A stretch of 64,000 nucleotides of DNA from Chloroflexota bacterium (GTDB lineage: Bacteria; Chloroflexota; Anaerolineae; Aggregatilineales; Phototrophicaceae), in NCBI GenBank assembly GCA_011525385.1, contig WTGF01000049.1:1-64000 (forward strand). The letters run 5' to 3'. This document shows positions 9,423 to 18,420 of this stretch, in pieces. A program made the translations under genes and the position numbers. Numbering within the stretch: position 1 is the stretch's first letter; every line of letters begins with the position of its first letter. A model generated the notes under the pieces. That model saw nothing but the letters and a program-made list of their open reading frames with translations. It had not been told where the DNA came from and did no database searches.

Positions 9423-9977
9423 CTAAGACGCGTTCACATACGCGCGCAAGCCCTCCCAATCACCCTTTGACGCGTACACTGCCTGTTGCGGCCAGGTCTC
9501 GAGACCGGGCGGGGGCACTTTTCCCGCCGCAACGATAACGCCGATGAGACCCTCGCGCGAACTATTAGAAAGCTGATCGAAAGTCTTGATGCCCGCATCG
9601 TACAAGATATCACGGAAAATCTTGCCGATCCCGTTTATTTTAGTCAAGTCATCGGCTTCAAGGGTGTCGACAGGCGCTGTTGCCTGGTCCGATTGACGTT
9701 CCGTTTGCGACTTTTCTTGCGTGCGCCTCGCCAACTCTTCTGCTCGGCTGGCGCTTTCCTCCGCCGCCTTGACCGCCTCGTCGCGTTGTTCCGCCAGCGC
9801 GTCGCGGCGCATCCACAGCCAGAAAAAGATGGAAACAAAAAACAGGCCAACCGACCAGGAAAGCAGATTACGATCATTCCCGTCCAGCGCTACGTCATTC
9901 AAGGCAAGCGCCACAGCGCCTACCAGGGCAGTCATCGCGATCAGATTCTTAGCTTCCTGACTGAGATTCATGATCAT
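9423..9977 (-). CDS. Membrane-anchored coiled-coil protein with C-terminal helix-hairpin-helix domain
   Basis: 184 residues. Two hydrophobic helices near the N-terminus (NLIAMTALVGAVALAL and the stretch ending VSIFFWLW) are followed by a charged coiled coil (about 70-110) and a C-terminal domain that opens LTKINGIGKIFRDILYDAG. That pattern is the helix-hairpin-helix seen in DUF4332-type proteins, usually a nonspecific DNA-binding or protein-interaction module. The ATG at 9977 follows GGTGGCGAGA; longer reading upstream would run into the divergent amylase gene and is not supported. It is divergent from the GH13 gene and lies upstream of the PBP homologue. A role at the membrane, perhaps contacting DNA, is inference. 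Confidence 0.6.
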   Translation of the reverse strand: MIMNLSQEAKNLIAMTALVGAVALALNDVALDGNDRNLLSWSVGLFFVSIFFWLWMRRDALAEQRDEAVKAAEESASRAEELARRTQEKSQTERQSDQATAPVDTLEADDLTKINGIGKIFRDILYDAGIKTFDQLSNSSREGLIGVIVAAGKVPPPGLETWPQQAVYASKGDWEGLRAYVNAS

Positions 9978-10143
9978 TCTCGCCACCAATGAAACTGTTA
10001 TTCCTTTTGTGTGAATTATAGCATAATCCGCGCCGACGCGCCGTCGGTCATTTGGGCTCAATTTGCTGCGGCGCCCTCGTGCAATATCGGATTCCACGGT
10101 TATCATAGGCGCTATCGCCAGTCACATGCCGGGAGCAATAGCG

Positions 10144-11766
10144 ATGGATTTCGTTTTTGGCAAATTGATTAATGACGAACTCAAACTAACTTACCATCGC
10201 GCCGGCCGCCACGGCATCCAGCACCTTCACCGCATCGCGCCGGAAGACCCGACGCCGGAAGACAATGTGACAGTTCACGTCGTCACCTCGGGAGACTTTC
10301 ACATCCAACGCGTCTCCCTATATTACACGGTCGACGGTGGCGTTCCTTTGGGCAGTCACGGTAGGTCCAGCAGCACTGGACTTGTAGAATTCGAGCGTGT
10401 TAGAACCGAATGGGATACGCTCGTTTGGGACTATCTTTGTCACTGGAAAGCGATCATACCTGCCCAGCCCGATCAGACCACTGTGAACTACGCGATCAGC
10501 GCTTGGTCTGACCAGGGAGAGGAAATCTATGCTGACTACCCCGATGCCGAAGAGCGCTTACGGCACGCGACCATGCGTTTCTTCAAGAGTCTGCCGGAGG
10601 ATTCGGTTTATGAACCTGAAGCGCAAGGAAACGCGACGATCTTCACTTACCACGTCGATCGCCAGTGCACGCCAAAATGGGTGCATGACGCCATCCTATA
10701 TCAGATCTTTCTCGACCGTTTTCACCCGGGCAAGGGCAGAGATTGGCTGCAGACTGCCGATCTGAAAGATTTCTGCGGGGGTACGCTCTGGGGTGTACGA
10801 GACAAGCTCGACTATCTCGCCGATCTCGGCATCAACTGTCTCTGGCTAAGCCCTACCTGGAAGAGCCCTAGCTGCCATGGTTACGATATAGCGGATTACA
10901 ACCGTGTCGAGCCGCGTCTGGGGGGCGATGAAGCATTGCGCGCGGTCGTTGAGGGCGCGCACCGGCGCGGCATCCGCGTTCTGCTTGATCTGGTCTGCAA
11001 TCACATCTCCGATCAGCATCCCTTATTCCTTGACGCGCGGAGCGATACGGGCAGCGCTTACCGCGACTGGTTCGATTTCGACGAGCGTTACAATCACGGC
11101 TATCGTTGCTTCTTCAACGTCGAGACGATGCCGGAGGTCAATCTCGAGCATCCGGCGGCGAGGGAATGGATGATTGGCAATGCCGTCCGTTGCCTGCGCG
11201 ACTTCAATGTCGATGGCTTCCGGCTTGACTATGCCAATGGCGCCGGACCCAACTTCTGGGCGCATTTTCGGCCGCGGGTCAAAAGCGCAAAAGAAGACTG
11301 TCTGCTCCTGGGCGAGATCATTGACGCGCCCGACCGACTGCGCCTTTATCAAGGTCGGCTCGATGGATGTCTCGACTTCTCGCTAAACGATGCCCTGCGC
11401 AAGACTTTCGCTTGGAAAACCTGGGATGAAGTCCAATTCAATGCTTTCGTCAAAAACCACCAAAGCTACTTTGAGGGCGATTTTGTCATGCCCAGTTTTC
11501 TCGATAGCCATGACATGGATCGCTTCTCGTTTGTCGCAAAGAACAAAAGCGATCCGTTGAAGCGCGCCGTCGCCGTCCAAATGCGCTTGCCCAATCCGCC
11601 AATTATCTTTTATGGCGCGGAAATCGGCTTGCGACAGGCCGAGAGCACGCGCGACAAAACGCTGGACGTCAGCCGCGTGCCCATGGTTTGGGACGACGGG
11701 CAAGATCGTGATCTGCTCGCATACTATCGCGAGCGTATCCAGGACCGCAAGAGCCGCCTTTCATGA
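10144..11766 (+). CDS. GH13 alpha-amylase-family enzyme (neopullulanase/cyclomaltodextrinase-like)
   Basis: 540 residues. An N-terminal beta domain of about 160 residues (HRIAPEDPTPEDNVTV, SLYYTVDGG) precedes the TIM barrel, which begins ILYQIFLDRFHPG (about 182). GH13 regions are visible: DLVCNH (about 280), GFRLDYAN with the nucleophile Asp (about 360), LLGEI with the acid Glu (about 390) and FLDSHD (about 453). It probably hydrolyses alpha-1,4 glucans or cyclodextrins in the cytoplasm, since no signal peptide is seen. The start at 10144 follows CGGGAG. The protein stops at YYRERIQDRKSRLS, exactly where the barrel ends, so the usual C-terminal beta domain is missing. Frames after the stop did not give a convincing continuation. 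Confidence 0.85.
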   Translation: MDFVFGKLINDELKLTYHRAGRHGIQHLHRIAPEDPTPEDNVTVHVVTSGDFHIQRVSLYYTVDGGVPLGSHGRSSSTGLVEFERVRTEWDTLVWDYLCHWKAIIPAQPDQTTVNYAISAWSDQGEEIYADYPDAEERLRHATMRFFKSLPEDSVYEPEAQGNATIFTYHVDRQCTPKWVHDAILYQIFLDRFHPGKGRDWLQTADLKDFCGGTLWGVRDKLDYLADLGINCLWLSPTWKSPSCHGYDIADYNRVEPRLGGDEALRAVVEGAHRRGIRVLLDLVCNHISDQHPLFLDARSDTGSAYRDWFDFDERYNHGYRCFFNVETMPEVNLEHPAAREWMIGNAVRCLRDFNVDGFRLDYANGAGPNFWAHFRPRVKSAKEDCLLLGEIIDAPDRLRLYQGRLDGCLDFSLNDALRKTFAWKTWDEVQFNAFVKNHQSYFEGDFVMPSFLDSHDMDRFSFVAKNKSDPLKRAVAVQMRLPNPPIIFYGAEIGLRQAESTRDKTLDVSRVPMVWDDGQDRDLLAYYRERIQDRKSRLS

Positions 11767-11898
11767 CAGCATGCCTGGCGAACTGCGGTCTCGTTCTCCT
11801 GCACAGCGCGGCCTTGCGCGAAACGGTATTTGGTGGCAGCATACGCCTGTGCGCCATCGCACAGACTATCATTGCAAACTATAGAAGGGCAATTCAAT

Positions 11899-12291
11899 AT
11901 GCGCATAGAAATCACCGGCGTTCTCGTCGATAACCAGGACAAGGCTCTCAAATTTTATACGGAAATATTGGGTTTTCAGCCAAAACACGACATACCGGTC
12001 GGCGCCTTTCGCTGGCTAACGGTCGTTTCGCCAGAGAGCCCCGACGGGGTTGAACTGCTGCTGGAACCCAACGACAATCCCGCCTCCAGCACCTTTCAAC
12101 AGGCGATATTCGAGCAGGGCATCCCGGCGCACATGTTCAGTGTCGACGATATTCAGTCCGAAGTCGATCGCCTGAAAGAGCTTGGGGTGGAATTCTTTAT
12201 GGAGCCTACCGATGCGGGACAAGTGACGATTGCCATCTTCAACGACACCTGCGGCAATTTGATTCAGATCATGCAAACGAACGAAACCTAA
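11899..12291 (+). CDS. VOC-superfamily (glyoxalase/bleomycin resistance-type) protein
   Basis: 130 residues forming two paired beta-alpha-beta-beta-beta units, as in glyoxalase I and related metal enzymes. Features are ITGVLVDNQDKALKFYTEILGF at the N-terminus and IAIFNDTCGNLIQIMQ at the end, where the last metal-ligand position of the fold lies. The protein resembles small VOC proteins of unknown substrate. The start at 11899 has AGAAGGG upstream. It may be cotranscribed with the amylase gene 132 bases upstream, and it is convergent with the membrane protein gene ending at 12293, one base beyond its stop. Confidence 0.85.
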   Translation: MRIEITGVLVDNQDKALKFYTEILGFQPKHDIPVGAFRWLTVVSPESPDGVELLLEPNDNPASSTFQQAIFEQGIPAHMFSVDDIQSEVDRLKELGVEFFMEPTDAGQVTIAIFNDTCGNLIQIMQTNET

Positions 12292-12292
12292 G

Positions 12293-14092
12293 TTACCGCT
12301 CTTCATTGACAAATACAGGTACGCCGTAGTAGCAGATGGCGTCCCGCTCACTCATGTAGTTGCCGAAGCTGCGGGGCATCGGATCAACTATGATTGGATA
12401 TTCCCCGCTAGCACGCATTGATAGGATCTGTGTGTGGTTCGCGTCCCATTGTCTGGCATGAGCTTGATACAGTTCGACCAATGCAACCTGGTCGCGAACC
12501 ATAGCGAAACCCAATACCAGAATTACCGCAACCAGACCGAGCTTCGTTACAGTTTCCCAGATTCGCGTCGATCCCGAATCTTGTAAAAGTCCTTTGAGCC
12601 AGTATCCCAAAAAGGCGCCCCAAACGAGGCCCGATATCATCAGCAGGTACGGTCCTGCGGTCATCGTGCGAATAAAGACTTCGCCGCGCGCGAACAGCAA
12701 TGTAGCCGCCACCGATGCCTGGCATAACCAGGTGACTATCAGACATAGAGCCAAAACGAAAACCCCGCGCCGCAAGGACAAGAACGGCACATCCGCTGGC
12801 GACTCCCAAACGAAGGAAGCCAGAAATAGCCCAATCGTGCCGAGCAGATAGAACCAGGCATATATCCGCACGGCACTTATCTCCAAGGCAAGCAAGGTAG
12901 AAACAATGACAAGCAGAAAGTTGCACGTCGTTCGAAGCCCAGGTCCATACTCCATCAACTTTGCATTTACAGGTATTCGTCCCCACAAAAGCAAAGAATA
13001 AGCAAATATCGAAAGAATATTGAACATAACGAACGGCATGTAACGGATGCTAAAGCGGCCCAGGAACTGGGGATCGTCACTGACATAAGCCCAGAGGATG
13101 GGCAGGCACAGCAACTGAACAGCTAAGCCCAGCCACAGCAGCGGCGCATAAAGGCGCGCAGGGCGCTCCTCCGGTTTCAACGCAGGAAAATCAAGCTTTG
13201 TCAACGCGCAAAACACTCCGACAGCCGTCAGCAACAGAAACCCGGCCGTGATCTCCGGATCAGACAAGAAGGCGAAGGTATTTTCTATGGTTCCGGTCAG
13301 CAAGTCGGGTAGCGAACGAACTGGCGGAAGTCGGCTGTCCCGGGCCACTTCCAGGCTGCGATTAACTACCCCTGGCGAGAGCAACTGCAGGACCAAGCTA
13401 CCGAAACTCGTTAACCAACCAATTCCCAGCATGAGAACGAGCGAATAGCGTGCAGAACCGCGTAGTGACACGGCTGCCAGCAGCAAACAGAGCGAAAGAA
13501 AACAGAATTGGAATACGGCAAAGGCTTCGGCCAGTCCCGCGCTCAGGAAACAGATCGTCGCTCCTGCCAGCAAAGCCTTGCCCGAAAAGGACCCTTGGCG
13601 CGCAAAGCGAATGGACAGCGCCAGAAAGGCGCTCAGCGGCGCGAAGGGTAAAGCGTAGGCCGTATTTGCAACGTACCAGTATATCGCTCGTTCCGACGGG
13701 AACGCGTAGATGGCCGCGGAGATAGTCAAGGCCGATAGGGCGACCGCAGTCACCCGGCGCGAAGTCGCTATGCCCAGGCAATTCAGTGCCTCGTAGATCA
13801 GCCAACTCAGGCCGCAGAACCACAGCGCGACGATCAGAAGCGGCGCGATAGCGGTCGCCATATGATCCAGCGGGCCGAGCATACCAATTAGAAAGAACCG
13901 CGTATAACTGCCGCTCCAGGTATTGACATAATAAAGCATGGTTCCCCAGGCGTCGTGTCGCTGTGCCAAGGCGACAACACAGAAGTCATCAATCTTCATG
14001 CGACTGAAGAAGCCAGCAAATGAAATCAGACCCAGAGGAATCAGTGCAAGTAGCGCCAGTAGCCAGGAAAAGAATGATCGACTGAGAATCAT
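12293..14092 (-). CDS. Large polytopic membrane protein, paralogue of 4457-6304
   Basis: About 599 residues with some 12-13 hydrophobic helices. It shares with the 4457-6304 protein the N-terminal loop (MKIDDFCVVALAQRHDAWG, then TWSGSYTRFFLIG), a central FLGRFSIRYMPFV segment and the C-terminal tail HARQWDANHTQILSMR followed by a stretch ending in CYYGV. The ATG at 14092 is chosen although the ribosome-binding site is weak; a GTG at 14128 would add twelve residues before the hydrophobic helix. Function unknown; a membrane glycosyltransferase-like role is possible from the acidic pair in the first outer loop. Confidence 0.55.
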   Translation of the reverse strand: MILSRSFFSWLLALLALIPLGLISFAGFFSRMKIDDFCVVALAQRHDAWGTMLYYVNTWSGSYTRFFLIGMLGPLDHMATAIAPLLIVALWFCGLSWLIYEALNCLGIATSRRVTAVALSALTISAAIYAFPSERAIYWYVANTAYALPFAPLSAFLALSIRFARQGSFSGKALLAGATICFLSAGLAEAFAVFQFCFLSLCLLLAAVSLRGSARYSLVLMLGIGWLTSFGSLVLQLLSPGVVNRSLEVARDSRLPPVRSLPDLLTGTIENTFAFLSDPEITAGFLLLTAVGVFCALTKLDFPALKPEERPARLYAPLLWLGLAVQLLCLPILWAYVSDDPQFLGRFSIRYMPFVMFNILSIFAYSLLLWGRIPVNAKLMEYGPGLRTTCNFLLVIVSTLLALEISAVRIYAWFYLLGTIGLFLASFVWESPADVPFLSLRRGVFVLALCLIVTWLCQASVAATLLFARGEVFIRTMTAGPYLLMISGLVWGAFLGYWLKGLLQDSGSTRIWETVTKLGLVAVILVLGFAMVRDQVALVELYQAHARQWDANHTQILSMRASGEYPIIVDPMPRSFGNYMSERDAICYYGVPVFVNEER

Positions 14093-14286
14093 TGCGGTGT
14101 GTGACCCTGCTACGCCCTGCGTAGACACTTGTTCGCGCGCCGATCGTTCATAGCTAAAACCTGCGGTCAGGTTTGAAGCAGGAATCTGTCAACGCGCCTC
14201 GAATTAATGCGTCTTGAGACCGACGTCAAGCTGGCCTGTGAAAGCATACGCGAAGTTTAACAGTGTTTACCGAGTATATGAAAAGT

Positions 14287-15465
14287 CTACTTGCCGTGCT
14301 GACGCAAAAGACGCAGGGCGCTTTCCGCCAATACGCCGACGCCGACCGGCAAACAGCCTTCGTGGATGTCGAATATGGGACTGTGATGGGGACGGTTTAG
14401 CTCGTCTAGCTTGGCGCCCAGACGCATCATCGCGCCCGGCGCTTGCTGTGTCATAAAGGCGAAATCCTCGCCCGCCATGATCGGCGCGCCCTTCCCCGAC
14501 ATTTCATCGCCCACCAGGTCCTTGCCAACGTCGCGGATAAGTTCTGCAACAGCCGGATCATTGTAAAGCGCCGGATAACCGGTCGAGATGCTCAGTTCAT
14601 AGTCGCCGCCAAAGTGACGCGCCAAGGCAAAGGCTTCCTCTACCAGGCGATGAATCTCCTCGCGCGCTTCTTGCTCAAAAGTCCGAATCGTGCCGCGCAT
14701 GACCAGCTCGTTGGGGATGACGTTATGCGCCACGCCGGCGTGAATCGCGCCGATTGTTACCACCGAACGCTCGGTAGGGTCGCGCCGCCGTGATCGGATC
14801 GCCTGCAGCGCGTTCACCACCTGCGCCGCCAGCCAGATCGGATCCAGGCCGTTGTGAGGCGCGGCGCCATGCGTGCCTTCGCCATAGATGATCGCATCAA
14901 AGGTATCGGGCGCCGCCAGCGAAAACCCGTCCGTCACCTGCACCTCGCCCACGGGCGTATCGCTGGAGACATGACAAGCGATCACCGCGTCCAAACCATC
15001 GAGCGCCTTTTCTTCGACCATGAGGCTGCCGCCGCTATGGCCGTCTTCGTCTCGCCATTTCTCTTCGCTCGGTTGGAACAAAAGGCGTATCTCTCCAGCG
15101 GGTTTTTCGGGCAGGTCATTTAGCAGTTTTGCAACGCCCAGCAAGATCGAGGTATGAGCGTCGTGGCCGCAGGCGTGCATCAAGCCGGGACTTTGCGATT
15201 TGTAGGGTACATCGTTGGCTTCCTGGATGGGCAAAGCGTCCATATCGGCACGGATGCCGACAGCCGGACGCCCTTCGCCGATGCGCGCCACCACGCCCGT
15301 CTCAGCGACGCCGACCTCAACCTCGATGCCCATCTCGCGCAGCGAATCCGCTACCAATCGCGATGTGCGCATTTCTTCAAAACCGAGCTCGGGGTGCATG
15401 TGGATCTCGCGCCGCCACGCGACCAATTGATCTTGCATTGCATTGGCTTTCTCAAGCAGCGTCAT
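14287..15465 (-). CDS. M20-family amidohydrolase (hippurate/N-acyl-amino-acid hydrolase type)
   Basis: 392 residues matching the M20D branch, which removes acyl groups from N-acylated amino acids using a two-metal centre. Metal and catalytic motifs are present: ADMDALPIQE (about 74), HACGHDAHTSILLG (about 97), FQPSEE (about 131) and the C-terminal AGEDFAFM region, with HHSPIFDIHE near the end. A dimerisation domain with THGAAPHNGLDPI lies between. Length is standard and the start follows AAGGAAACG. No partner gene is adjacent, so the natural substrate cannot be named. Confidence 0.92.
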   Translation of the reverse strand: MTLLEKANAMQDQLVAWRREIHMHPELGFEEMRTSRLVADSLREMGIEVEVGVAETGVVARIGEGRPAVGIRADMDALPIQEANDVPYKSQSPGLMHACGHDAHTSILLGVAKLLNDLPEKPAGEIRLLFQPSEEKWRDEDGHSGGSLMVEEKALDGLDAVIACHVSSDTPVGEVQVTDGFSLAAPDTFDAIIYGEGTHGAAPHNGLDPIWLAAQVVNALQAIRSRRRDPTERSVVTIGAIHAGVAHNVIPNELVMRGTIRTFEQEAREEIHRLVEEAFALARHFGGDYELSISTGYPALYNDPAVAELIRDVGKDLVGDEMSGKGAPIMAGEDFAFMTQQAPGAMMRLGAKLDELNRPHHSPIFDIHEGCLPVGVGVLAESALRLLRQHGK

Positions 15466-15618
15466 TGGCGTTTCCTTGGACTCATTTTCTCGATCAAGTT
15501 AATCATACCGCATGTTGACGCTGGCGCGAAGTTTTCGACAAGCGGGTGATTCGCGGCTTCGATATGGGTGATCACCAAGCTACAAACAATATCATCCACA
15601 GCAAAATGGATAACCGGA

Positions 15619-16302
15619 TTAACCGCCTGCTACTGCATCGTCCAAGGGACAGCCTCGGTTGGAGGAGGGACCTGCCGCTTCGGGGCAATCGTCTTGTGAT
15701 GTGTCCAGACCATCATCGTCAAAATCGCGACAGCCCCTGGGAGTATCGGGAGCGAACTCATTCGGGCAAAGATCGGCATCAGCGCGGATACCGTCCCGGT
15801 CCGGGTCATCGGGATAGGGGCAGCCCCCATTGTCCGCATAACCAAATTCTTCAGGACAGTTGTCCGCGCTATCGGGCAAGCCGTCACCGTCAGAATCCGC
15901 CGGGCCGTCGGTCGCGGTCGGTCGGGTAGGCGATGCCTCGACGACCGTCGGCGCGGCGCTGATGAGTGTCGGCGCCGCGACGGAATCGGTCGACGCCGCC
16001 GTCGGAGGTATGAACTGGCGCGGAGTGGGCTGCAAAATGCTGAGTGGGGTGATAGAAGGAATGCGTACTGGACTGGCGGTGGCATTCGACCAGGCTACCT
16101 GATCACCGCCCAAGGGCGTGAATGTCGCGTTGCTGCGTTCGGTTGGCGAGGCTATCGCTTGCACGTTGTCCGCCGGCGCGCTGCCAATGATGATGACGCC
16201 CAAACAGTAAAATGGAAAGGTGCCCACAATGATCACCAGCATCAAAAAGCGCAAGCTTTGATTGCGGTTGCTGCTGCCCTGGATGACGTCGATCGTTCTC
16301 AT
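15619..16302 (-). CDS. Membrane-anchored protein with thrombospondin type 3 calcium-binding repeats
   Basis: About 227 residues. An N-terminal hydrophobic helix (FLMLVIIVGTFPFYCLGVII) is followed by a Ser/Thr/Pro/Ala-rich linker of about 90 residues and then by three acidic repeats: DSDGDGLPDSADNCPEE, DPDRDGIRADADLCPNE and DFDDDGLDTSQDDCPEA, each ending GGC or RGC. These are thrombospondin type 3 (OmpA/TSP3-like) repeats that bind calcium with Asp side chains and pair their cysteines. The protein therefore projects outside the cytoplasmic membrane. The ATG at 16302 was preferred over a GTG at 16326. It lies downstream of elp3 on the same strand. Ligand and role unknown. Confidence 0.75.
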   Translation of the reverse strand: MRTIDVIQGSSNRNQSLRFLMLVIIVGTFPFYCLGVIIIGSAPADNVQAIASPTERSNATFTPLGGDQVAWSNATASPVRIPSITPLSILQPTPRQFIPPTAASTDSVAAPTLISAAPTVVEASPTRPTATDGPADSDGDGLPDSADNCPEEFGYADNGGCPYPDDPDRDGIRADADLCPNEFAPDTPRGCRDFDDDGLDTSQDDCPEAAGPSSNRGCPLDDAVAGG

Positions 16303-16392
16303 CTGGTGTTCTCGATGGCGCGACACAATGCGGCTGTGGAACCGCCGTCAATCAAAGAATCATTCTAGCCGATTGAACAGATTTTGCTTTGT

Positions 16393-18234
16393 TCAATTGG
16401 CAAGATCGCGGATCTGATAAAGTTCGCCGTCCTGGAAGCCGCGGGCCCGATAATAGTCGCGCGTGCCGATGGCGGAGATGACAGCCAGGCGAGCATATCC
16501 GCGTTCCCCAGCGATTTCTGCCGCCTTTTCGATCAATCGACTGCCCAAGCCCAGATGCTGCGCCCGCCCCGCCATCGCCGTACCGAAGCCCAGCGACAAG
16601 CCATAGACATGCACTTCGCGGATCATGGCGCAACCGCTCAATTCTTCCAGAAGCGGCGCTGCCCCGACATCGGGGAGGGACAAGCGCAAGAAGGCGGCGA
16701 TCTTCCGCTCTTCGGTTATATACTGCAAGAAGATTTCGTCGCCAATGCCCGAGCTGTATTCGCTGACATCCAAGCGCAAGTCGCCGTCTGTCACAGGATC
16801 CCGGCGAATCTCCCGCGCGCGAATGTCATTGCTTTGACCGCCTCGACGCGCCAGTTCTCGCTCGACCAACTGGCGGAAATTGGTCACCTTGTTGCCATCG
16901 ACGATATCCGTGCCGGGAATATCACGGATGACCCGCGTCAGTCGGCAGTATTCCGGCGTCAGTTCAAAACAATCGACCAGCAATTCGAGCAATTCGTCAT
17001 GGCCATAGGGTCGCCAATCACCTGTCTGATATCGCTGCATCAATTCGGCGCTTTCAATCAGCGAGCAGGGATAGATTTTGAGTTCATCCGGGCGAAAATC
17101 CTCATCGTCAAACATTTTCTCGAAGTCCGCGCGGTCAGCGTCCGGGGACGAACCGTAGAGATTCGGCATCCAATGGGCGTGGATCTTGAAACCGGCTTTG
17201 CGCAGCAGTTCGACCGCCCGCCGCGTGGCAGCAACATCATGGCCGCGTTTGTTCATCTCCAGAACGCGATCGTCCAGGCTCTGGAAACCGATCTGAACTT
17301 TTGTGCAGCCCAATCGACGGATACGGATTACCTCGTCCGCGCTGATATGATCCGGCCTCGTCTCTATCACCAGTCCGACGGAACGGCACGAAGCAGTCTC
17401 GTTTTCGCGCTGAGCCCCCTCCAGTTCTTTCCAAGTCGCATATTCATCGACGGCTGATCTTTCGCGCTGCCCGGATATGATCTCGTCCACCAATCCACGG
17501 GAGCGATACATCTCATCGGCGTAGATATTCTGCACAACCTGGTTGTAAGAGGCCGGCATATCCACGCCCTGAATGACGACGTTGCTGATTTGTTCGCCGC
17601 TGAACATCGACCTTTGCCGCAAAGCCGCCAAGACTTCCGCGCGGCCATCTATGCCTTTGCCGAAGTCACGCATGGCGTCAAAGATGCGCTTGACGAACCA
17701 GATCTGATAAGTTTCCGGATAAAATGACCAGGTGCCTCCCAAAACAATGATCTCTATCTTGTCGGTCGAATGCCCCAGGTTGTGATAGGTTTGCAAGCGC
17801 ATATAGGTCTGCAGATAGGGGTCAAAGGCGTTTTTTTCCGCGCGTTGAGCGCCTGGTTCATCGGCGAGATAGCTCTTGGGCATGCGGACGTCGTTGGGAC
17901 AGAATACGCAAGTGCCCGGGCAGGGAAAAGGCTTGGTCAGCACCGTCACCGGCGTGACGCCGGACAAGGTGCGCACGGGCTTGCGCCGTAGTTTGTGCAG
18001 CAGGCCCTCGTCGTAGGCCGGTACGCCCTCTTGCCCGGCAAAAACGCGCCAGGCGTCGAGCAAATTGGCGAGGCTGTAAAATCCCTCGCCGGCTGGCTTT
18101 GGATAGCGGCGCATCAATTGCTGATGCTCGCGCGAACTGAGGCGCTTTGGAGACTCCAGGATCACCTTCAGCAGGGGAATCAACTGGTCGCGGTGTTCCT
18201 CGACATCCAGTTCATATTTGGGGTTTGTCAGCAT
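16393..18234 (-). CDS. elp3: Elp3-family radical SAM/acetyltransferase (tRNA U34 modification)
   Basis: 613 residues with the two-domain Elp3 design: a radical SAM domain with the cluster motif FPCPGTCVFCPND (about 103-115), then a C-terminal GNAT acetyltransferase domain with GFGTAMAGRAQHLGLGSRL (about 555). In eukaryotes Elp3 is the catalytic subunit of Elongator, making cm5U at tRNA wobble U34. Stand-alone bacterial homologues are known, including one from Dehalococcoides of this phylum that has been used for structural work. The RPDH and VQIGFQSLDD motifs of the barrel are intact. The family usually occurs without other Elongator subunits in bacteria, as here. It is divergent from the HTH gene at 18421. 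Confidence 0.93.
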   Translation of the reverse strand: MLTNPKYELDVEEHRDQLIPLLKVILESPKRLSSREHQQLMRRYPKPAGEGFYSLANLLDAWRVFAGQEGVPAYDEGLLHKLRRKPVRTLSGVTPVTVLTKPFPCPGTCVFCPNDVRMPKSYLADEPGAQRAEKNAFDPYLQTYMRLQTYHNLGHSTDKIEIIVLGGTWSFYPETYQIWFVKRIFDAMRDFGKGIDGRAEVLAALRQRSMFSGEQISNVVIQGVDMPASYNQVVQNIYADEMYRSRGLVDEIISGQRERSAVDEYATWKELEGAQRENETASCRSVGLVIETRPDHISADEVIRIRRLGCTKVQIGFQSLDDRVLEMNKRGHDVAATRRAVELLRKAGFKIHAHWMPNLYGSSPDADRADFEKMFDDEDFRPDELKIYPCSLIESAELMQRYQTGDWRPYGHDELLELLVDCFELTPEYCRLTRVIRDIPGTDIVDGNKVTNFRQLVERELARRGGQSNDIRAREIRRDPVTDGDLRLDVSEYSSGIGDEIFLQYITEERKIAAFLRLSLPDVGAAPLLEELSGCAMIREVHVYGLSLGFGTAMAGRAQHLGLGSRLIEKAAEIAGERGYARLAVISAIGTRDYYRARGFQDGELYQIRDLAN

Positions 18235-18358
18235 TGTGCAGTCTCTCTGTTTGAATCATTGTAACGGTGAAATGCTCAAAGTTAAACGGGGCAACGCCTA
18301 GCAGCATACGGGAGCGTTGATACATCAATTATCAAACTAAACAATCTGAAAATAAACC

Positions 18359-18387
18359 TTGCTATATTGGGTATAACCAAATATAAT
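18359..18387 (+). promoter_or_regulatory. Promoter of the HTH gene with palindrome in the spacer
   Basis: TTGCTA (18359-18364), 17 bases, TATAAT (18382-18387). The spacer contains the inverted repeat TTGG-GTATAA-CCAA (18367-18380), and a further TTGGGT half-site follows at 18388. This placement, between the -35 and -10 boxes, is typical of a repressor operator; self-control by the HTH product is an inference. Confidence 0.6.
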
Positions 18388-18420
18388 TGGGTAAAGCAAA
18401 ACAATCGATAGGATGATGCA

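Noticed and set aside
16373..16396. Hairpin TTGAACA/TGTTCAA at the elp3 3' end as a terminator
   Set aside because: Only seven pairs with an eleven-base loop, and it includes the stop codon; too weak to call.
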